DNA of 64,000 nucleotides from an uncultured Muribaculaceae bacterium (GCA_910579675.1 CAJTUF010000005.1:94553-158552), one strand, 5' to 3'. Numbered from the stretch's first letter, positions 7,762-17,265 are shown. Notes: generated by a model not told the origin, from the letters alone. Numbers and translations are program-made.

Positions 7762-8487
7762 ATGATTTACCTCTACCGAATCTACCAGTGTATTATTATG
7801 GTGCCCCTCATCATAGTGGCCACCATAATCACCGCGCTCCTCACTATTATAGGCTCCCTCCTCGGGGGTGGCAAATGGTGGGGCTACTATCCCGAGATCC
7901 TTTGGAGCCGCATCTTTTGCTGGCTCGCATTTGTAAAGGTAAAGGTAAGCGGACGTGAAAACATCGACCCCTCGACGAGCTATGTGTTTGTGTGCAATCA
8001 CCAGGGAGCATATGATATATTTGCCATATACGGCTACCTGGGCCACAACTTCCGCTGGATGATGAAGGCCTCGCTGCGCAAGATCCCATTTGTGGGCCTC
8101 GCGTGCGAGTGTGCCCGGCAGATATATGTCGACAAGTCGAGCCCCTCGGCCCTGCGCCGCACCATGGAGCGCGCCGAGAATCAGCTAAGGGGCGGCATGT
8201 CGCTCGTGGTGTTTCCCGAGGGTGCCCGCACCCCCGACGGTCGCATGCACCGCTTCCGCCGCGGTGCATTCCTGCTGGCCGATGAGTTTAAGCTCCCGGT
8301 GGTGCCTGTCACCATCGACGGATCGTTCAGCGTCATGCCACGCGCCGCGCGCCTGCCACTTCCCGGCACCATCCGCATAACCATCCACAAGCCAATCACC
8401 CCTCCGAAGGGAGGCTACGACATGGAGCGCCTCATGGAGCGCAGCGCCTCGGAGATAGCCTCGGCCCTTCCTCCTCTGGCCCGCTGA
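7762..8487 (+). CDS. 1-acyl-sn-glycerol-3-phosphate acyltransferase (PlsC family)
   Basis: 241 residues. It should transfer an acyl chain to lysophosphatidate to make phosphatidic acid at the inner membrane. N-terminal hydrophobic helix at about 8-34; the HX4D catalytic box NHQGAYD has H80 and D85; the second motif VVFPEGART and a VPVTIDGSF stretch follow. Length and motif order are normal for PlsC. It has its own promoter (7702-7732), divergent from guaB, and is followed 59 nt later by pepT. Related acyltransferases can act on other lysolipids, so the substrate is by family. Confidence 0.87.
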   Translation: MIYLYRIYQCIIMVPLIIVATIITALLTIIGSLLGGGKWWGYYPEILWSRIFCWLAFVKVKVSGRENIDPSTSYVFVCNHQGAYDIFAIYGYLGHNFRWMMKASLRKIPFVGLACECARQIYVDKSSPSALRRTMERAENQLRGGMSLVVFPEGARTPDGRMHRFRRGAFLLADEFKLPVVPVTIDGSFSVMPRAARLPLPGTIRITIHKPITPPKGGYDMERLMERSASEIASALPPLAR

Positions 8488-8546
8488 TGCCAACGATAAT
8501 TCAACCTGACTATTAACGCTTTCACCCAAGATATCCCCAACCACTC

Positions 8547-9788
8547 ATGCATACCGACGACGTAGTTGACCGCTTCCTGCAATATGTGAAGTTTGACACC
8601 CAGAGCGACGAGCTGACCAATCTCACCCCCTCAACACCCGGCCAGATGGTGTTTGCCCGCCATCTGCGCGAAGAGCTTGAGGCTATAGGCCTCTGCGATA
8701 TTTCGCTCGACGACAACGGCTATCTCATGGCCACACTCCCCGCAAGCCCAGGCGCTCCCGCCGACCTCCCCACCGTAGGCTTCATAGCCCACCTCGACAC
8801 GAGCCCCGACATGAGCGGACGACATGTGTCGCCCCGCATCGTCGAAAACTACGACGGTGGCGACATTGTGCTCGGCGATCCTGCAAATGGAGTCGTTCTG
8901 CGTCCCTCTGAATTTCCCGAACTCCTCAACTACAAGGGTCAAGCCCTTATAGTGACCGACGGCACCACCCTCCTCGGAGCCGACGACAAGGCCGGCATTG
9001 CCGAGATCATATCGGCTGTGGTGTATCTCCAGAAACACCCCGAGATAGTCCACGGACCCATCCGCATAGCCTTCAATCCCGACGAGGAGATCGGCCAGGG
9101 AGCCCACAAATTCGACGTGGAGCGTTTCGGCGCCGACTGGGCCTACACCATGGACGGCGGCGAAATCGGCGAGCTCGAATATGAAAACTTCAACGCCGCA
9201 GTGGCACGGGTAACCTTCAAGGGCCGCAACGTCCATCCCGGATATGCCAAGCACAAGATGGTCAACTCCATCCGCATCGCCAACCAGTTTATAATCATGC
9301 TCCCCCGCTGGGAGACCCCCGAACACACCGAAGGCTACGAAGGATTCTACCACCTCACCTCGATCGAGGGCTCGGTGGAGCAGACCGTCCTCACCTATAT
9401 CATCCGCGACCACGACCGCGACCGCTTCGAGCGCCGCAAGAAAGAGCTTGAGCACCTCACCCGCAAGATCAACAACGAATTTCCGGGCGTGGCCTCGATC
9501 GAGATCAAAGACCAGTATTTCAACATGCGCGAGAAGATCGAGCCTGTGATGCACATCATCGACATAGCCCAGGAGGCCATGAGGCTGGCCGATGTCGAGC
9601 CTAAAGTGGTGCCTATCCGCGGCGGCACCGACGGCGCACAGCTCTCGTTCAAGGGCCTCCCCTGCCCCAACATCTTCGCTGGCGGCCTCAACTTCCATGG
9701 CCGCTACGAGTTCGTTCCTATCGAGTCGATGAAAAAGGCTGTGGCCGTAATCGTCGAGATAGCACGTCTCGCCGCCCGCAAGCAATGA
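8547..9788 (+). CDS. pepT: Peptidase T (tripeptide aminopeptidase)
   Basis: 413 residues, normal length for PepT, a cytoplasmic M20 metallopeptidase releasing the N-terminal residue of tripeptides. Zinc ligands and catalytic residues are visible in order: AHLDTSPD, LLGADDKAG, NPDEEIGQG, YTMDGGEIGE, and the late histidine in GLNFHGRYEF. The start at 8547 gives the standard MHTDDVVDRFLQYVKFDTQSDE N-terminus. Its end overlaps the miaA start by 4 nt (ATGA), so the two are translationally coupled. Confidence 0.96.
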   Translation: MHTDDVVDRFLQYVKFDTQSDELTNLTPSTPGQMVFARHLREELEAIGLCDISLDDNGYLMATLPASPGAPADLPTVGFIAHLDTSPDMSGRHVSPRIVENYDGGDIVLGDPANGVVLRPSEFPELLNYKGQALIVTDGTTLLGADDKAGIAEIISAVVYLQKHPEIVHGPIRIAFNPDEEIGQGAHKFDVERFGADWAYTMDGGEIGELEYENFNAAVARVTFKGRNVHPGYAKHKMVNSIRIANQFIIMLPRWETPEHTEGYEGFYHLTSIEGSVEQTVLTYIIRDHDRDRFERRKKELEHLTRKINNEFPGVASIEIKDQYFNMREKIEPVMHIIDIAQEAMRLADVEPKVVPIRGGTDGAQLSFKGLPCPNIFAGGLNFHGRYEFVPIESMKKAVAVIVEIARLAARKQ

Positions 9789-10699
9789 CCCCGCGCCACA
9801 AGCCTCTCCTCATTGTCGTGACAGGCCCTACCGCCTCGGGCAAAAGCGCCCTGGCGGTCGACCTCGCCCTGACCCTCGGATGCGACATCATCTCGGCCGA
9901 CTCACGTCAGATCTACCGTGGCATACCGATAGCGACAGCTGCCCCCACCCGGGAGCAGCTGTCGGCTGTCAGGCACCATCTTGTCGGCATCCTACCGCTC
10001 GACGCCTACTACTCCGCATCACTCTTTGCCGATCAGGCATCGGCCCTCCTCCCACGCCTATTTGCCTCCGGAGGCAACCGCGCCATAGTGTGTGGCGGTT
10101 CAATGATGTATATCGACGCCCTCACCGAGGGGCTCGACGACCTCCCTACAGTGTCCGACGAGGTGCGGAGCTCTGTGCTACGCCTCTACAACGCAGGGGG
10201 CCTGGAAGCCATACGCTCGGAACTCGCCACCCTCGACCCCGCCTACATGGAGCGGGTCGACCTTTCAAATCCTCGACGCATCATCCACGCCATAGAGATA
10301 AGCCTCATGGCCGGCAGGCCATATTCTGAACTGATCGGACGCAAGGCCGCCGTGGAGCGCCCCTACGACATAGTGCGCATGGCGATCGGGTGGTCCCGGG
10401 AGCAGCTTTTCGGCCGCATCGCCGCCCGCACCTCGGCCATGATGGCCGAGGGACTACTCGACGAAGCGCGCTCAGTGATGCACTTGCGCCACCTCAACGC
10501 TCTCAATACAGTAGGCATCAAAGAAGCGCTCGCCTGTCTCGACGGACTCATGTCCCCCTCCGAGGCCGAAGCCAAGTTAGCCCGCAACACCCGCGTCTAT
10601 GCCAAGAAGCAACTCACATGGATGCGCCGCTACCCCGACCTCTATCTGCTCGACCCCACCGCTCCCCTCCTCCCTCAGGCCCTCCCCCTCACTCTATAA
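9785..10699 (+). CDS. miaA: tRNA dimethylallyltransferase
   Basis: 304 residues. It adds the dimethylallyl group to N6 of A37 in tRNAs reading UNN codons. The P-loop GPTASGKS is at 14-21, and the catalytic DSRQIYRG box follows. The usual TAKP lysine is replaced (TAAPT), a feature I associate with one of two MiaA paralogues seen in Bacteroidales. The C-terminal NTRVYAKKQLTWMRR tRNA-binding stretch is present. It overlaps pepT by 4 nt. The next 150 nt lead into the AT-rich DUF1016 island. Confidence 0.92.
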   Translation: MTPRHKPLLIVVTGPTASGKSALAVDLALTLGCDIISADSRQIYRGIPIATAAPTREQLSAVRHHLVGILPLDAYYSASLFADQASALLPRLFASGGNRAIVCGGSMMYIDALTEGLDDLPTVSDEVRSSVLRLYNAGGLEAIRSELATLDPAYMERVDLSNPRRIIHAIEISLMAGRPYSELIGRKAAVERPYDIVRMAIGWSREQLFGRIAARTSAMMAEGLLDEARSVMHLRHLNALNTVGIKEALACLDGLMSPSEAEAKLARNTRVYAKKQLTWMRRYPDLYLLDPTAPLLPQALPLTL

Positions 10700-10817
10700 T
10701 CATTTATAATTTAGAGTGGGATTGCCTCGTTGTCGGATATGAAAAATTCGTCGGGCGTTTTCATATTCAAAATGCGGATAATGCAGCAAAATTGTCGATA
10801 GAAATATCTCCTTTGCA

Positions 10818-10842
10818 AAACTGCAACGGCCTGTTGCAGTTT
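10818..10842. repeat. Palindromic repeat, copy A (intergenic)
   Basis: Arms AAACTGCAAC (10818-10827) and GTTGCAGTTT (10833-10842) flank GGCCT. It lies just past the 3' end of the DUF1016 gene and shares core and spacer with the two copies inside that gene (11584-11612 and 11843-11863). In the transcript it would fold as a 10-bp hairpin. Confidence 0.75.
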
Positions 10843-10851
10843 CTGTGTTGT

Positions 10852-11910
10852 CTACTTGTTATTGTCAGGAATCAGCCTATTATTTACTTCCTGATTGAAA
10901 CTCTTCATCTCATCCTTGATAAGCTGTTTCAACTCGTTTTTCGGGATAATTAGTTTGTAATCGGCTACACCTATCGGTTTTGTGAATCCGTCCAATGCCA
11001 ACTCAACCTCAACATTGTCTTTCTCCGCGCAGAGAATAATGCCTATCGACGGATTCTCATCTTCCCGTTTTTCAAGTTTGTCGAGCAGCGAGAGATATAG
11101 ATTCATTTTACCCACATATTCAGCCTGGAACTCAGATATTTTAAGATCCACGGCTACCATTGAACGTAATCCTCTATGGAAAAACAACATATCAACCTTA
11201 TATTCCTTGCCTCTGTAGGTGAGTACATGCTGGTTACCGATGTAAGTGAAGCCCTGTCCTAATTCCAGAAGAAATTGTTTGATTTTCTCAACGAGCCGCC
11301 TTTCCAGTTCCAATTCAAGTATCGGTTCAGTAACGCCAAGGAATCCCATGTTGTAGGTGTCCTTAAACACCTCATTGGCATATGCAGCCTGTGCATCCGG
11401 CAACGTCAGCCCGAAATTGTTGCTTCCATTGGAAGATGTCTGAGACTTGTGCATCTCCAATTTGATAGCATTTACCATTAAATCTCGTCCCCAGCCTTTC
11501 GCTATGGTCTGTTGCGAATAATAAAGAATCGCCTCGTCATCATCGCCAAGCATGGATATTAACTTGTTGATGTTCCACCACGGCAAAACTGCGACAGCCT
11601 GTCGCAGTTTTGAATCTGAAATATGGAACCTTGTGTAGAAACGCTTCATGTCCCATAGATTACGCTCTGACATCCCCATATCAGGATACCGTTGTTTCAA
11701 ATCTATGGAAAGATGTTTTACTACGGCACTGCCATGTTTGTTCTCCAATTTGCGCTCATAAAGAAGTTTGCCGATATTCCAATGCATTTCATTGGACAAC
11801 GCTACGACCTCACGAGCAACTTTTGTTCGAGCCGCTTCAATAACTGCGACAGCCTGTTGCAGTATTTCATTATATTCTGATTCGCTTGAAAGCGAGATTA
11901 TTGTTTCCAT
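10852..11910 (-). CDS. DUF1016 / YhcG-family PD-(D/E)XK nuclease domain protein
   Basis: 352 residues from ATG 11910 (METIISLSSESEY); a TTG five codons upstream is also in frame. The N-terminal half matches the DUF1016 DNA-binding-like region (NIGKLLYERK, MSERNLWDMKRFYTRF), and the C-terminal half carries a PD-(D/E)XK-like core with VDMLFFHR followed by VAVDLK, in which Asp replaces the more usual Glu. YhcG proteins are often found near restriction-modification or mobile DNA, but none is visible here. The gene is clearly AT-richer than its neighbours and contains two palindromic repeats in frame, both suggesting transfer. A -7 box sits only 3 nt from the ATG. Confidence 0.85.
   Translation of the reverse strand: METIISLSSESEYNEILQQAVAVIEAARTKVAREVVALSNEMHWNIGKLLYERKLENKHGSAVVKHLSIDLKQRYPDMGMSERNLWDMKRFYTRFHISDSKLRQAVAVLPWWNINKLISMLGDDDEAILYYSQQTIAKGWGRDLMVNAIKLEMHKSQTSSNGSNNFGLTLPDAQAAYANEVFKDTYNMGFLGVTEPILELELERRLVEKIKQFLLELGQGFTYIGNQHVLTYRGKEYKVDMLFFHRGLRSMVAVDLKISEFQAEYVGKMNLYLSLLDKLEKREDENPSIGIILCAEKDNVEVELALDGFTKPIGVADYKLIIPKNELKQLIKDEMKSFNQEVNNRLIPDNNK
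11584..11612. repeat. Palindromic repeat, copy B (inside DUF1016 gene)
   Basis: Perfect 12-bp arms CAAAACTGCGAC (11584-11595) and GTCGCAGTTTTG (11601-11612) around AGCCT. On the coding (minus) strand it encodes the KLRQAVAVL stretch. It has the same core as copies A and C. Confidence 0.8.
11843..11863. repeat. Palindromic repeat, copy C (inside DUF1016 gene)
   Basis: ACTGCGAC (11843-11850), AGCCT, GTTGCAGT (11856-11863), one mismatched pair. On the coding strand it encodes LQQAVAV near the N-terminus, nearly the same peptide as copy B. Confidence 0.75.
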
Positions 11911-11913
11911 ATG

Positions 11914-11921
11914 CAAAATTA
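11914..11921 (-). promoter_or_regulatory. -7 box of the DUF1016 gene
   Basis: TAATTTTG on the minus strand ends 3 nt before the ATG at 11910, so transcription would start at or beside the start codon. Confidence 0.5.
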
Positions 11922-11925
11922 GCAA

Positions 11926-12175
11926 ATTATTCTGATTCTCAGAAATTAATATCCGTCAATCAAGGAGGCTGACCAATCCACTCTTCTGTATTTATTGACA
12001 AGAACCTTTGCCCGACTATCCAGCCGCACACAAAATAATCGCGCCTTCCTATCCGGTTTACGTTAAAGAGTATGAACATTAGGCAAATGTGGCAGATTTG
12101 ATGTAATTTTGCAATTTGGAGGGATAGGCGTGGGATTATCCCGCACGCCCCTCACAATATCTATCATATCACCAC
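11926..12175. other. AT-rich intergenic region upstream of the fucosidase gene
   Basis: 250 nt between divergent genes. The only signal I can support is TAATTTTG at 12104-12111, a -7 box 64 nt before the GH95 start. No coding frame or clear terminator seen. Confidence 0.5.
12104..12111 (+). promoter_or_regulatory. -7 box of the GH95 operon
   Basis: TAATTTTG matches TAnnTTTG; no good -33 element at 19-21 nt. Confidence 0.5.
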
Positions 12176-14605
12176 ATGGCCAAGACCTTATTCTCATTCA
12201 CCTTCATAGCTGCATTGACGCTCTGCTCGGGAGCGTGTGTGCACCAACACCCTGCATCAGCACCTGTCAATCCCAATCTCAGGATTAGCTTCGACCGACC
12301 GGCTGAGTTTTTTGAAGAATCGTTTGTGCTGGGCAACGGCACTCAAGGTGCGATAGTCTACGGTCGCCCCGACAAGGAGCGCATCTCGCTCAACGACATC
12401 ACCTTCTGGACCGGTGAGCCCGACACTGCCGTCTATTCGCCGGGCGCGTCGGCTTCGATAGCTCCCATACGCGAGGCGCTTGCAGCCGGCGATTTCCGCA
12501 AGGCCAATGAACTGCAGCGCGATGTGCAGGGCCACTACTCGCAAAACTATCAGCCGGTGGGCAATCTGTGGATTGACTTTGCCGACAAAAGTGAGCCCGG
12601 ATCCTACTCACGGTCGCTCGACCTCAATTCGGCCAAGGCACGTGTGGAATACACCCGCGGCGGCAACGCCATAGCAACGGAATATCTCGCGTCGGCCCCC
12701 GACAGTCTTATAGCCGTGAAGATCACTTCGGGCGATCCCATATCGTTTACCCTGACATTTGACTCTCCGGTGCCAAACGTCACCTCGGTTTCAGCCGGCA
12801 ACATGATCACCGCCGATGGACGCGCCGCCTATCATTCGCGCCCGGTATATCACGCCCCTGATGCGCTCTATGATCCCGACCGTGGCATAGCATTCCGCAC
12901 CCTCGTGGCCGTTGATCCGGCATCGGGATCAGTCGAAGCCCTTCCCGACGGCTCTCTCTCTGTGACCGGCACCACCGACGCCACCATCTATATCACCACC
13001 GCCACCAGCTTTGCCGGAGCGCGGATCAATCCGGCTGCCGGCACTGTCGACTACCGTGGCAAAGCGGCCCGCATCATCGACCGCGCCCTCAAGGATGATT
13101 ATGCCGACATAGCGGCGCGCCATGTGGCCGACTACTCTGAACTCTTCTCGCGCGTGGATCTCGACCTTGGCCAGAGCCCCGACTCACTCAATGCCATGCC
13201 CACCGACCGCCGACTCCTCCACTATTTCGACACAAACGCCGCCGATCCCGACCTTGAGGAGCTCTACTTCCAGTTTGGCCGTTATCTGCTCATCAGCTGC
13301 TCCCGCACCATGGGCGTGCCCGCCAATCTCCAGGGCCTCTGGAACGAAACCATGCTTCCACCGTGGAGCTCCAACTACACCACCAACATCAATCTTGAGG
13401 AAAACTACTGGCCCGCCGAAGTAACTAATCTCAGCGAGCTCCATATGCCCCTGCTCTCATTTGTCAAGCAGCTCCCCGCCACCGGCACCACCACTGCCCG
13501 GGAATATTATGGAGTGGACCGCGGATGGTGTATGGCACATAACTCCGACATCTGGGCCATGACCAACCCGGTGGGCGAGCATGAAGGCAACCCCTGCTGG
13601 GCCAACTGGAACATGGGTGGCGCATGGGTGGCATCCCATATCTGGGAGCACTATCTCTTCACCCGCGACCGCGACTTCCTCAAAGAGTATTACCCCACCC
13701 TGAAAGGCGCAGCCGAGTTCTGCCTCGGATGGCTCACCGAAGGGCCCGACGGTTATCTCATCACCTCTCCCGCCACTTCGCCCGAAAACCTCTTCCGCGA
13801 TCCCGACGGCAATGCCGTGGCAACCAGTCAGGGCAACTTTGCCGACATGGCCATGATACGCCAGTGCCTTGCCGACACACGCGACGCCGCCATGACCCTC
13901 GACACCGACCGCGCCCTTGTGGCCGAAATCGACAGTGTGATCCCTCGCCTTCAGCCCTACAAGACCGGCGCCGCCGGACAGCTTCAGGAATGGATCACCG
14001 ACTTTGAGGAGGTGGAGCCCACCCACCGCCACCAGTCGCATCTCTACGGCCTGTTCCCCGGACGCCACATCAATCCCGCCGACAATCCCGATCTCGCCCG
14101 CGCCATAGCCCGCTCGCTGGAGATCAAGGGCGACAACACCACCGGATGGAGCACCGGATGGCGCGTCAACCTCCTCGCCCGGCTGCTCGATGCCGACAAG
14201 GCATATGCCATGTACCGCCGTCTGCTCAAATATGTAAGCCCCGACAATTACACTGGACCCGACCGCAGGAGCGGCGGTGGCACCTATCCCAACCTCCTCG
14301 ATGCCCACTCACCCTTCCAGATCGACGGCAATTTCGGAGGCACAGCCGGAGTGGCCGAGATGCTTATCCAGTCGACCCCAGAATCCATCACACTCCTGCC
14401 CGCTCTCCCCGCCCAGTGGGCCAACGGAAGCGTCAAGGGCCTCAAGGCCCGAGGCGGATTCACCGCCTCATTTGAGTGGCGCGACGGCAATGTGACCGAC
14501 CTCACCCTCACCGCGCCCGAAGGCGGCTCGACCACTCTCGTGGTAAATGGCAACTCCATTCCCGTAGAGCTCGGCAAGGGAGAAGCAACTCATCTGACTT
14601 TCTGA
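12176..14605 (+). CDS. GH95 alpha-L-fucosidase, exported
   Basis: 809 residues. An N-terminal signal (MAKTLFSFTFIAALTLCSGAC) suggests export, perhaps as a lipoprotein at C21, though the lipobox is weak. Family GH95 hallmarks: an N-terminal RPAEFFEESFVLGNGTQGA region, NLQGLWNE, the paired asparagines of TTNIN followed by NYWPAE, SPATSPEN, HRHQSHLYGLFPG, and the catalytic Asp of FQIDGNFGG. GH95 enzymes release alpha-1,2-linked fucose (some act on galactose) from host glycans or plant polymers. No SusC/SusD pair is adjacent. Dxr follows after 2 nt, which places this gene at the head of a mostly housekeeping cluster. Confidence 0.93.
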   Translation: MAKTLFSFTFIAALTLCSGACVHQHPASAPVNPNLRISFDRPAEFFEESFVLGNGTQGAIVYGRPDKERISLNDITFWTGEPDTAVYSPGASASIAPIREALAAGDFRKANELQRDVQGHYSQNYQPVGNLWIDFADKSEPGSYSRSLDLNSAKARVEYTRGGNAIATEYLASAPDSLIAVKITSGDPISFTLTFDSPVPNVTSVSAGNMITADGRAAYHSRPVYHAPDALYDPDRGIAFRTLVAVDPASGSVEALPDGSLSVTGTTDATIYITTATSFAGARINPAAGTVDYRGKAARIIDRALKDDYADIAARHVADYSELFSRVDLDLGQSPDSLNAMPTDRRLLHYFDTNAADPDLEELYFQFGRYLLISCSRTMGVPANLQGLWNETMLPPWSSNYTTNINLEENYWPAEVTNLSELHMPLLSFVKQLPATGTTTAREYYGVDRGWCMAHNSDIWAMTNPVGEHEGNPCWANWNMGGAWVASHIWEHYLFTRDRDFLKEYYPTLKGAAEFCLGWLTEGPDGYLITSPATSPENLFRDPDGNAVATSQGNFADMAMIRQCLADTRDAAMTLDTDRALVAEIDSVIPRLQPYKTGAAGQLQEWITDFEEVEPTHRHQSHLYGLFPGRHINPADNPDLARAIARSLEIKGDNTTGWSTGWRVNLLARLLDADKAYAMYRRLLKYVSPDNYTGPDRRSGGGTYPNLLDAHSPFQIDGNFGGTAGVAEMLIQSTPESITLLPALPAQWANGSVKGLKARGGFTASFEWRDGNVTDLTLTAPEGGSTTLVVNGNSIPVELGKGEATHLTF

Positions 14606-14607
14606 TT

Positions 14608-15783
14608 ATGAAAAATATCGCCATTCTGGGTTCGACCGGATCAATAGGCACCCAGACCATCGACATAATACTCGCACACCCCGACGAATTCCGCGCCACG
14701 GTGCTCACCGCAGGGAGCAACGTCGACCTGCTGGTCGATCAGGCCCGCCAGCTCCGTCCGTCACTTGCCGTGATAGCCGATCAGTCGCTCTACGGACGCC
14801 TGAAGGAACTTCTCGCGCCTCTCGGCATCGACTGTGCTGCCGGACCGGAGGCAATAGCCGATGCCATGGCGCGCCCTGACGTCGACATTGTGGTCACAGC
14901 AACCGTTGGTTATTCCGGACTCGTGCCCACCCTACGCGCCATTGAGGCCGGAAAAGATATAGCTCTCGCAAACAAAGAAACCCTCGTGGCGGCCGGCCAA
15001 CTCGTCACCGATCGCCTCTCGGCCTCACCATCGCGCATCATCCCGGTCGACTCCGAGCACTCGGCCATCTACCAATGTCTCCGCGGCGAGCGTGATGCCG
15101 AAGTGGAGCGCCTCATCATCACCGCCTCGGGTGGCCCGTTCCGCAATCTACCGGCCCGGGAGTTGGCTACCGTGACCGCCGCCGACGCCCTGCGCCACCC
15201 CAACTGGATCATGGGAGCGAAAATCACCATCGACTCCGCCACCATGATCAACAAAGCCTTCGAGATCATCGAGGCCCGATGGCTCTTCGGAATCGGAGCC
15301 GAACGCATCACTCCCATCGTCCATCCCCAATCGATAGTCCACTCGATGGTGGAGTTTACCGACGGAGCGATAAAAGCGCAGCTCGGCGCCCCCGACATGC
15401 ACCTGCCCATAGCCTATGCCCTGTCAGGCACTGCCCGCTCCCACCAGTCGCGACGCCTGAGCTTTGCCGACATGGCCCGACTCGACTTCATCGAGCCCGA
15501 CTACGACCGCTTCCCCTGCCTCGGCCTCGCCTACAGAGCGCTCGCCGAAGGGGGCACCACCGCCTGCGCCGTCAATGCAGCCAACGAAGTGGCCAACGAG
15601 GCCTTCCGCCAAAGCCGCATCGCCTTCACCGACATATACCGTATCATCGACCACACTCTCGACCGGATGGACAACATTGCAGCGCCATCGCTCGACGATT
15701 ACATGGAGGTCAACCGCCGCGCACGAGCCATAGCTGCCCAAGCCGTCGGGAGCCACACCGCAGCCCACTGCCTTGCCGACTGA
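14608..15783 (+). CDS. dxr: 1-deoxy-D-xylulose 5-phosphate reductoisomerase
   Basis: 391 residues from ATG 14608, 2 nt after the GH95 stop; upstream in-frame sequence lies over the GH95 end and has no family similarity. It converts DXP to MEP in the non-mevalonate isoprenoid pathway using NADPH. Visible: NADPH motif GSTGSIGTQT at the N-terminus, ANKETLVAAG, the metal site VDSEHSAIYQ, the flexible substrate loop ITASGGPFR, and NANEV near the C-terminus. ispD, the next pathway enzyme, is elsewhere in the window (29690-30397). Confidence 0.97.
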   Translation: MKNIAILGSTGSIGTQTIDIILAHPDEFRATVLTAGSNVDLLVDQARQLRPSLAVIADQSLYGRLKELLAPLGIDCAAGPEAIADAMARPDVDIVVTATVGYSGLVPTLRAIEAGKDIALANKETLVAAGQLVTDRLSASPSRIIPVDSEHSAIYQCLRGERDAEVERLIITASGGPFRNLPARELATVTAADALRHPNWIMGAKITIDSATMINKAFEIIEARWLFGIGAERITPIVHPQSIVHSMVEFTDGAIKAQLGAPDMHLPIAYALSGTARSHQSRRLSFADMARLDFIEPDYDRFPCLGLAYRALAEGGTTACAVNAANEVANEAFRQSRIAFTDIYRIIDHTLDRMDNIAAPSLDDYMEVNRRARAIAAQAVGSHTAAHCLAD

Positions 15784-15831
15784 TCGCCCATTTCAACCAT
15801 CATTCATAACCACCCCTAAACCTCCCCGCAA

Positions 15832-17265
15832 TTGGAGACTTTTCTTTTCAAAGCCCTTCAGCTCGTAGCGGCCCTCTCGCTTCTGGTGCTTGTCCATGAG
15901 CTTGGCCACTACTTTTTCGCCCGCATATTCAAGATCCGCGTTGAGCGATTCTATCTTTTCTTCAACCCCTGGATCTCGCTTCTGCAGTATGATCCCGCCA
16001 AGGGGACCCTGCGCTTAATCACCTCCGACAAAGAGGATGGCACACCCCGTCAACTCGCCACAATCCGCGTGGGACGCGACCTCACCGCATCTGGCAAGCC
16101 CATCCCGGCATGGCGCCAGACCATATACGGCCTCGGCTGGCTACCGCTCGGCGGCTATTGCAAGATAGCCGGTATGATCGACGAGACAACCTCAAAAGAT
16201 GATCTCTCCGCCGAACCAAACGACTGGGAATTCCGTTCCCGGCCCGCCTACCAGCGCCTGCTCGTGATGGTGGGGGGTGTGCTTTTCAACTTCATAGCCG
16301 CTGTGGTGATCTACATCGGCATGGCTTGGCACTGGGGTGAGAAATACATCCCTTTCGACAATGCTTATGAAGGATTTGACTTTGTGCCAGAAGCCATTGA
16401 TGCCGGATTCCGCACCGCCGACATTCCCCTCTCGGCCGATGGCCGCCGCCTCGATGCCTCCGATTCAGACTGGATGCTCGCCCTGGCCGAGGCCAAGAGC
16501 GTGACAGTGCTCCGCAACCACCGCGACACAGTAGAGATCACTCTCCCCGACGATTTCATATTCCGCATCAACGAAGCTGGAGCATTTCTTGCCTACCGAC
16601 TCCCGGCTGTGGTTGCAGCAACCGTGCCCGGCGAGGCAGCTGCCAAGGCCGGCATGATGACAGGCGACCGCATTGTGGCCGTCGACACCATCGACACTCC
16701 ATCCTATACTGAACTCGCCCCTGCCCTGCTGACTTATGCCGGCCGCGAGACCGACATAACCGTGGTACGCGACGGACACGCCATCACCCTCCGCGCCACC
16801 CCCTCCGATGGTGGCAAACTCGGATTCCAGCTCACGCCCCTCACCGATGTCTACCCCACCGTGTCGAAAAACTACGGCTTCTTAGGGTCGATACCGCGCG
16901 GCGTGAGTCTCGGCACCTCCACCCTCGGCAACTATGTCAGCTCGCTCCGCCACGTTTTTTCAAGCGAGGGAGCCAAAAGCATAGGCGGCTTCGGAGCCAT
17001 AGGCAATATGTTTCCTGAAAAATGGAGTTGGTATGGCTTCTGGAACATCACCGCATTCCTCTCTCTTGCCCTCGCCTTCATGAACATCATCCCGATTCCG
17101 GCCCTCGACGGCGGCCACGTACTCTTCCTGCTCTGGGAGATGGTGACCCGCCGCAAGCCCTCCGAGAAGTTTCTTGAGATGGCCCAGTATGCCGGCATGA
17201 TGTTTCTGTTCGCTCTCCTGCTCTACGCCAATGGCATGGATCTGTTTCGAGCATTCCTCAAATAA
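15832..17265 (+). CDS. rseP: RIP metalloprotease RseP (site-2 protease)
   Basis: 477 residues starting from a TTG codon; no ATG gives the conserved N-terminus, and the frame is closed just upstream. The zinc motif HELGH lies in the first membrane helix (about residue 22-26), PDZ-like domains occupy about 190-370, and the second active-site motif NIIPIPALDGGH is near the C-terminus, followed by a final membrane helix. It cleaves transmembrane anti-sigma factors or signal-peptide remnants within the inner membrane. It lies 48 nt after dxr, a gene order also known in other bacteria. Confidence 0.95.
   Translation: METFLFKALQLVAALSLLVLVHELGHYFFARIFKIRVERFYLFFNPWISLLQYDPAKGTLRLITSDKEDGTPRQLATIRVGRDLTASGKPIPAWRQTIYGLGWLPLGGYCKIAGMIDETTSKDDLSAEPNDWEFRSRPAYQRLLVMVGGVLFNFIAAVVIYIGMAWHWGEKYIPFDNAYEGFDFVPEAIDAGFRTADIPLSADGRRLDASDSDWMLALAEAKSVTVLRNHRDTVEITLPDDFIFRINEAGAFLAYRLPAVVAATVPGEAAAKAGMMTGDRIVAVDTIDTPSYTELAPALLTYAGRETDITVVRDGHAITLRATPSDGGKLGFQLTPLTDVYPTVSKNYGFLGSIPRGVSLGTSTLGNYVSSLRHVFSSEGAKSIGGFGAIGNMFPEKWSWYGFWNITAFLSLALAFMNIIPIPALDGGHVLFLLWEMVTRRKPSEKFLEMAQYAGMMFLFALLLYANGMDLFRAFLK

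Noticed and set aside
10818..11863. CRISPR-like array
   Set aside because: The three repeats are palindromes at irregular distances (about 770 and 260 nt), two lie inside a coding frame, and no cas gene is present.
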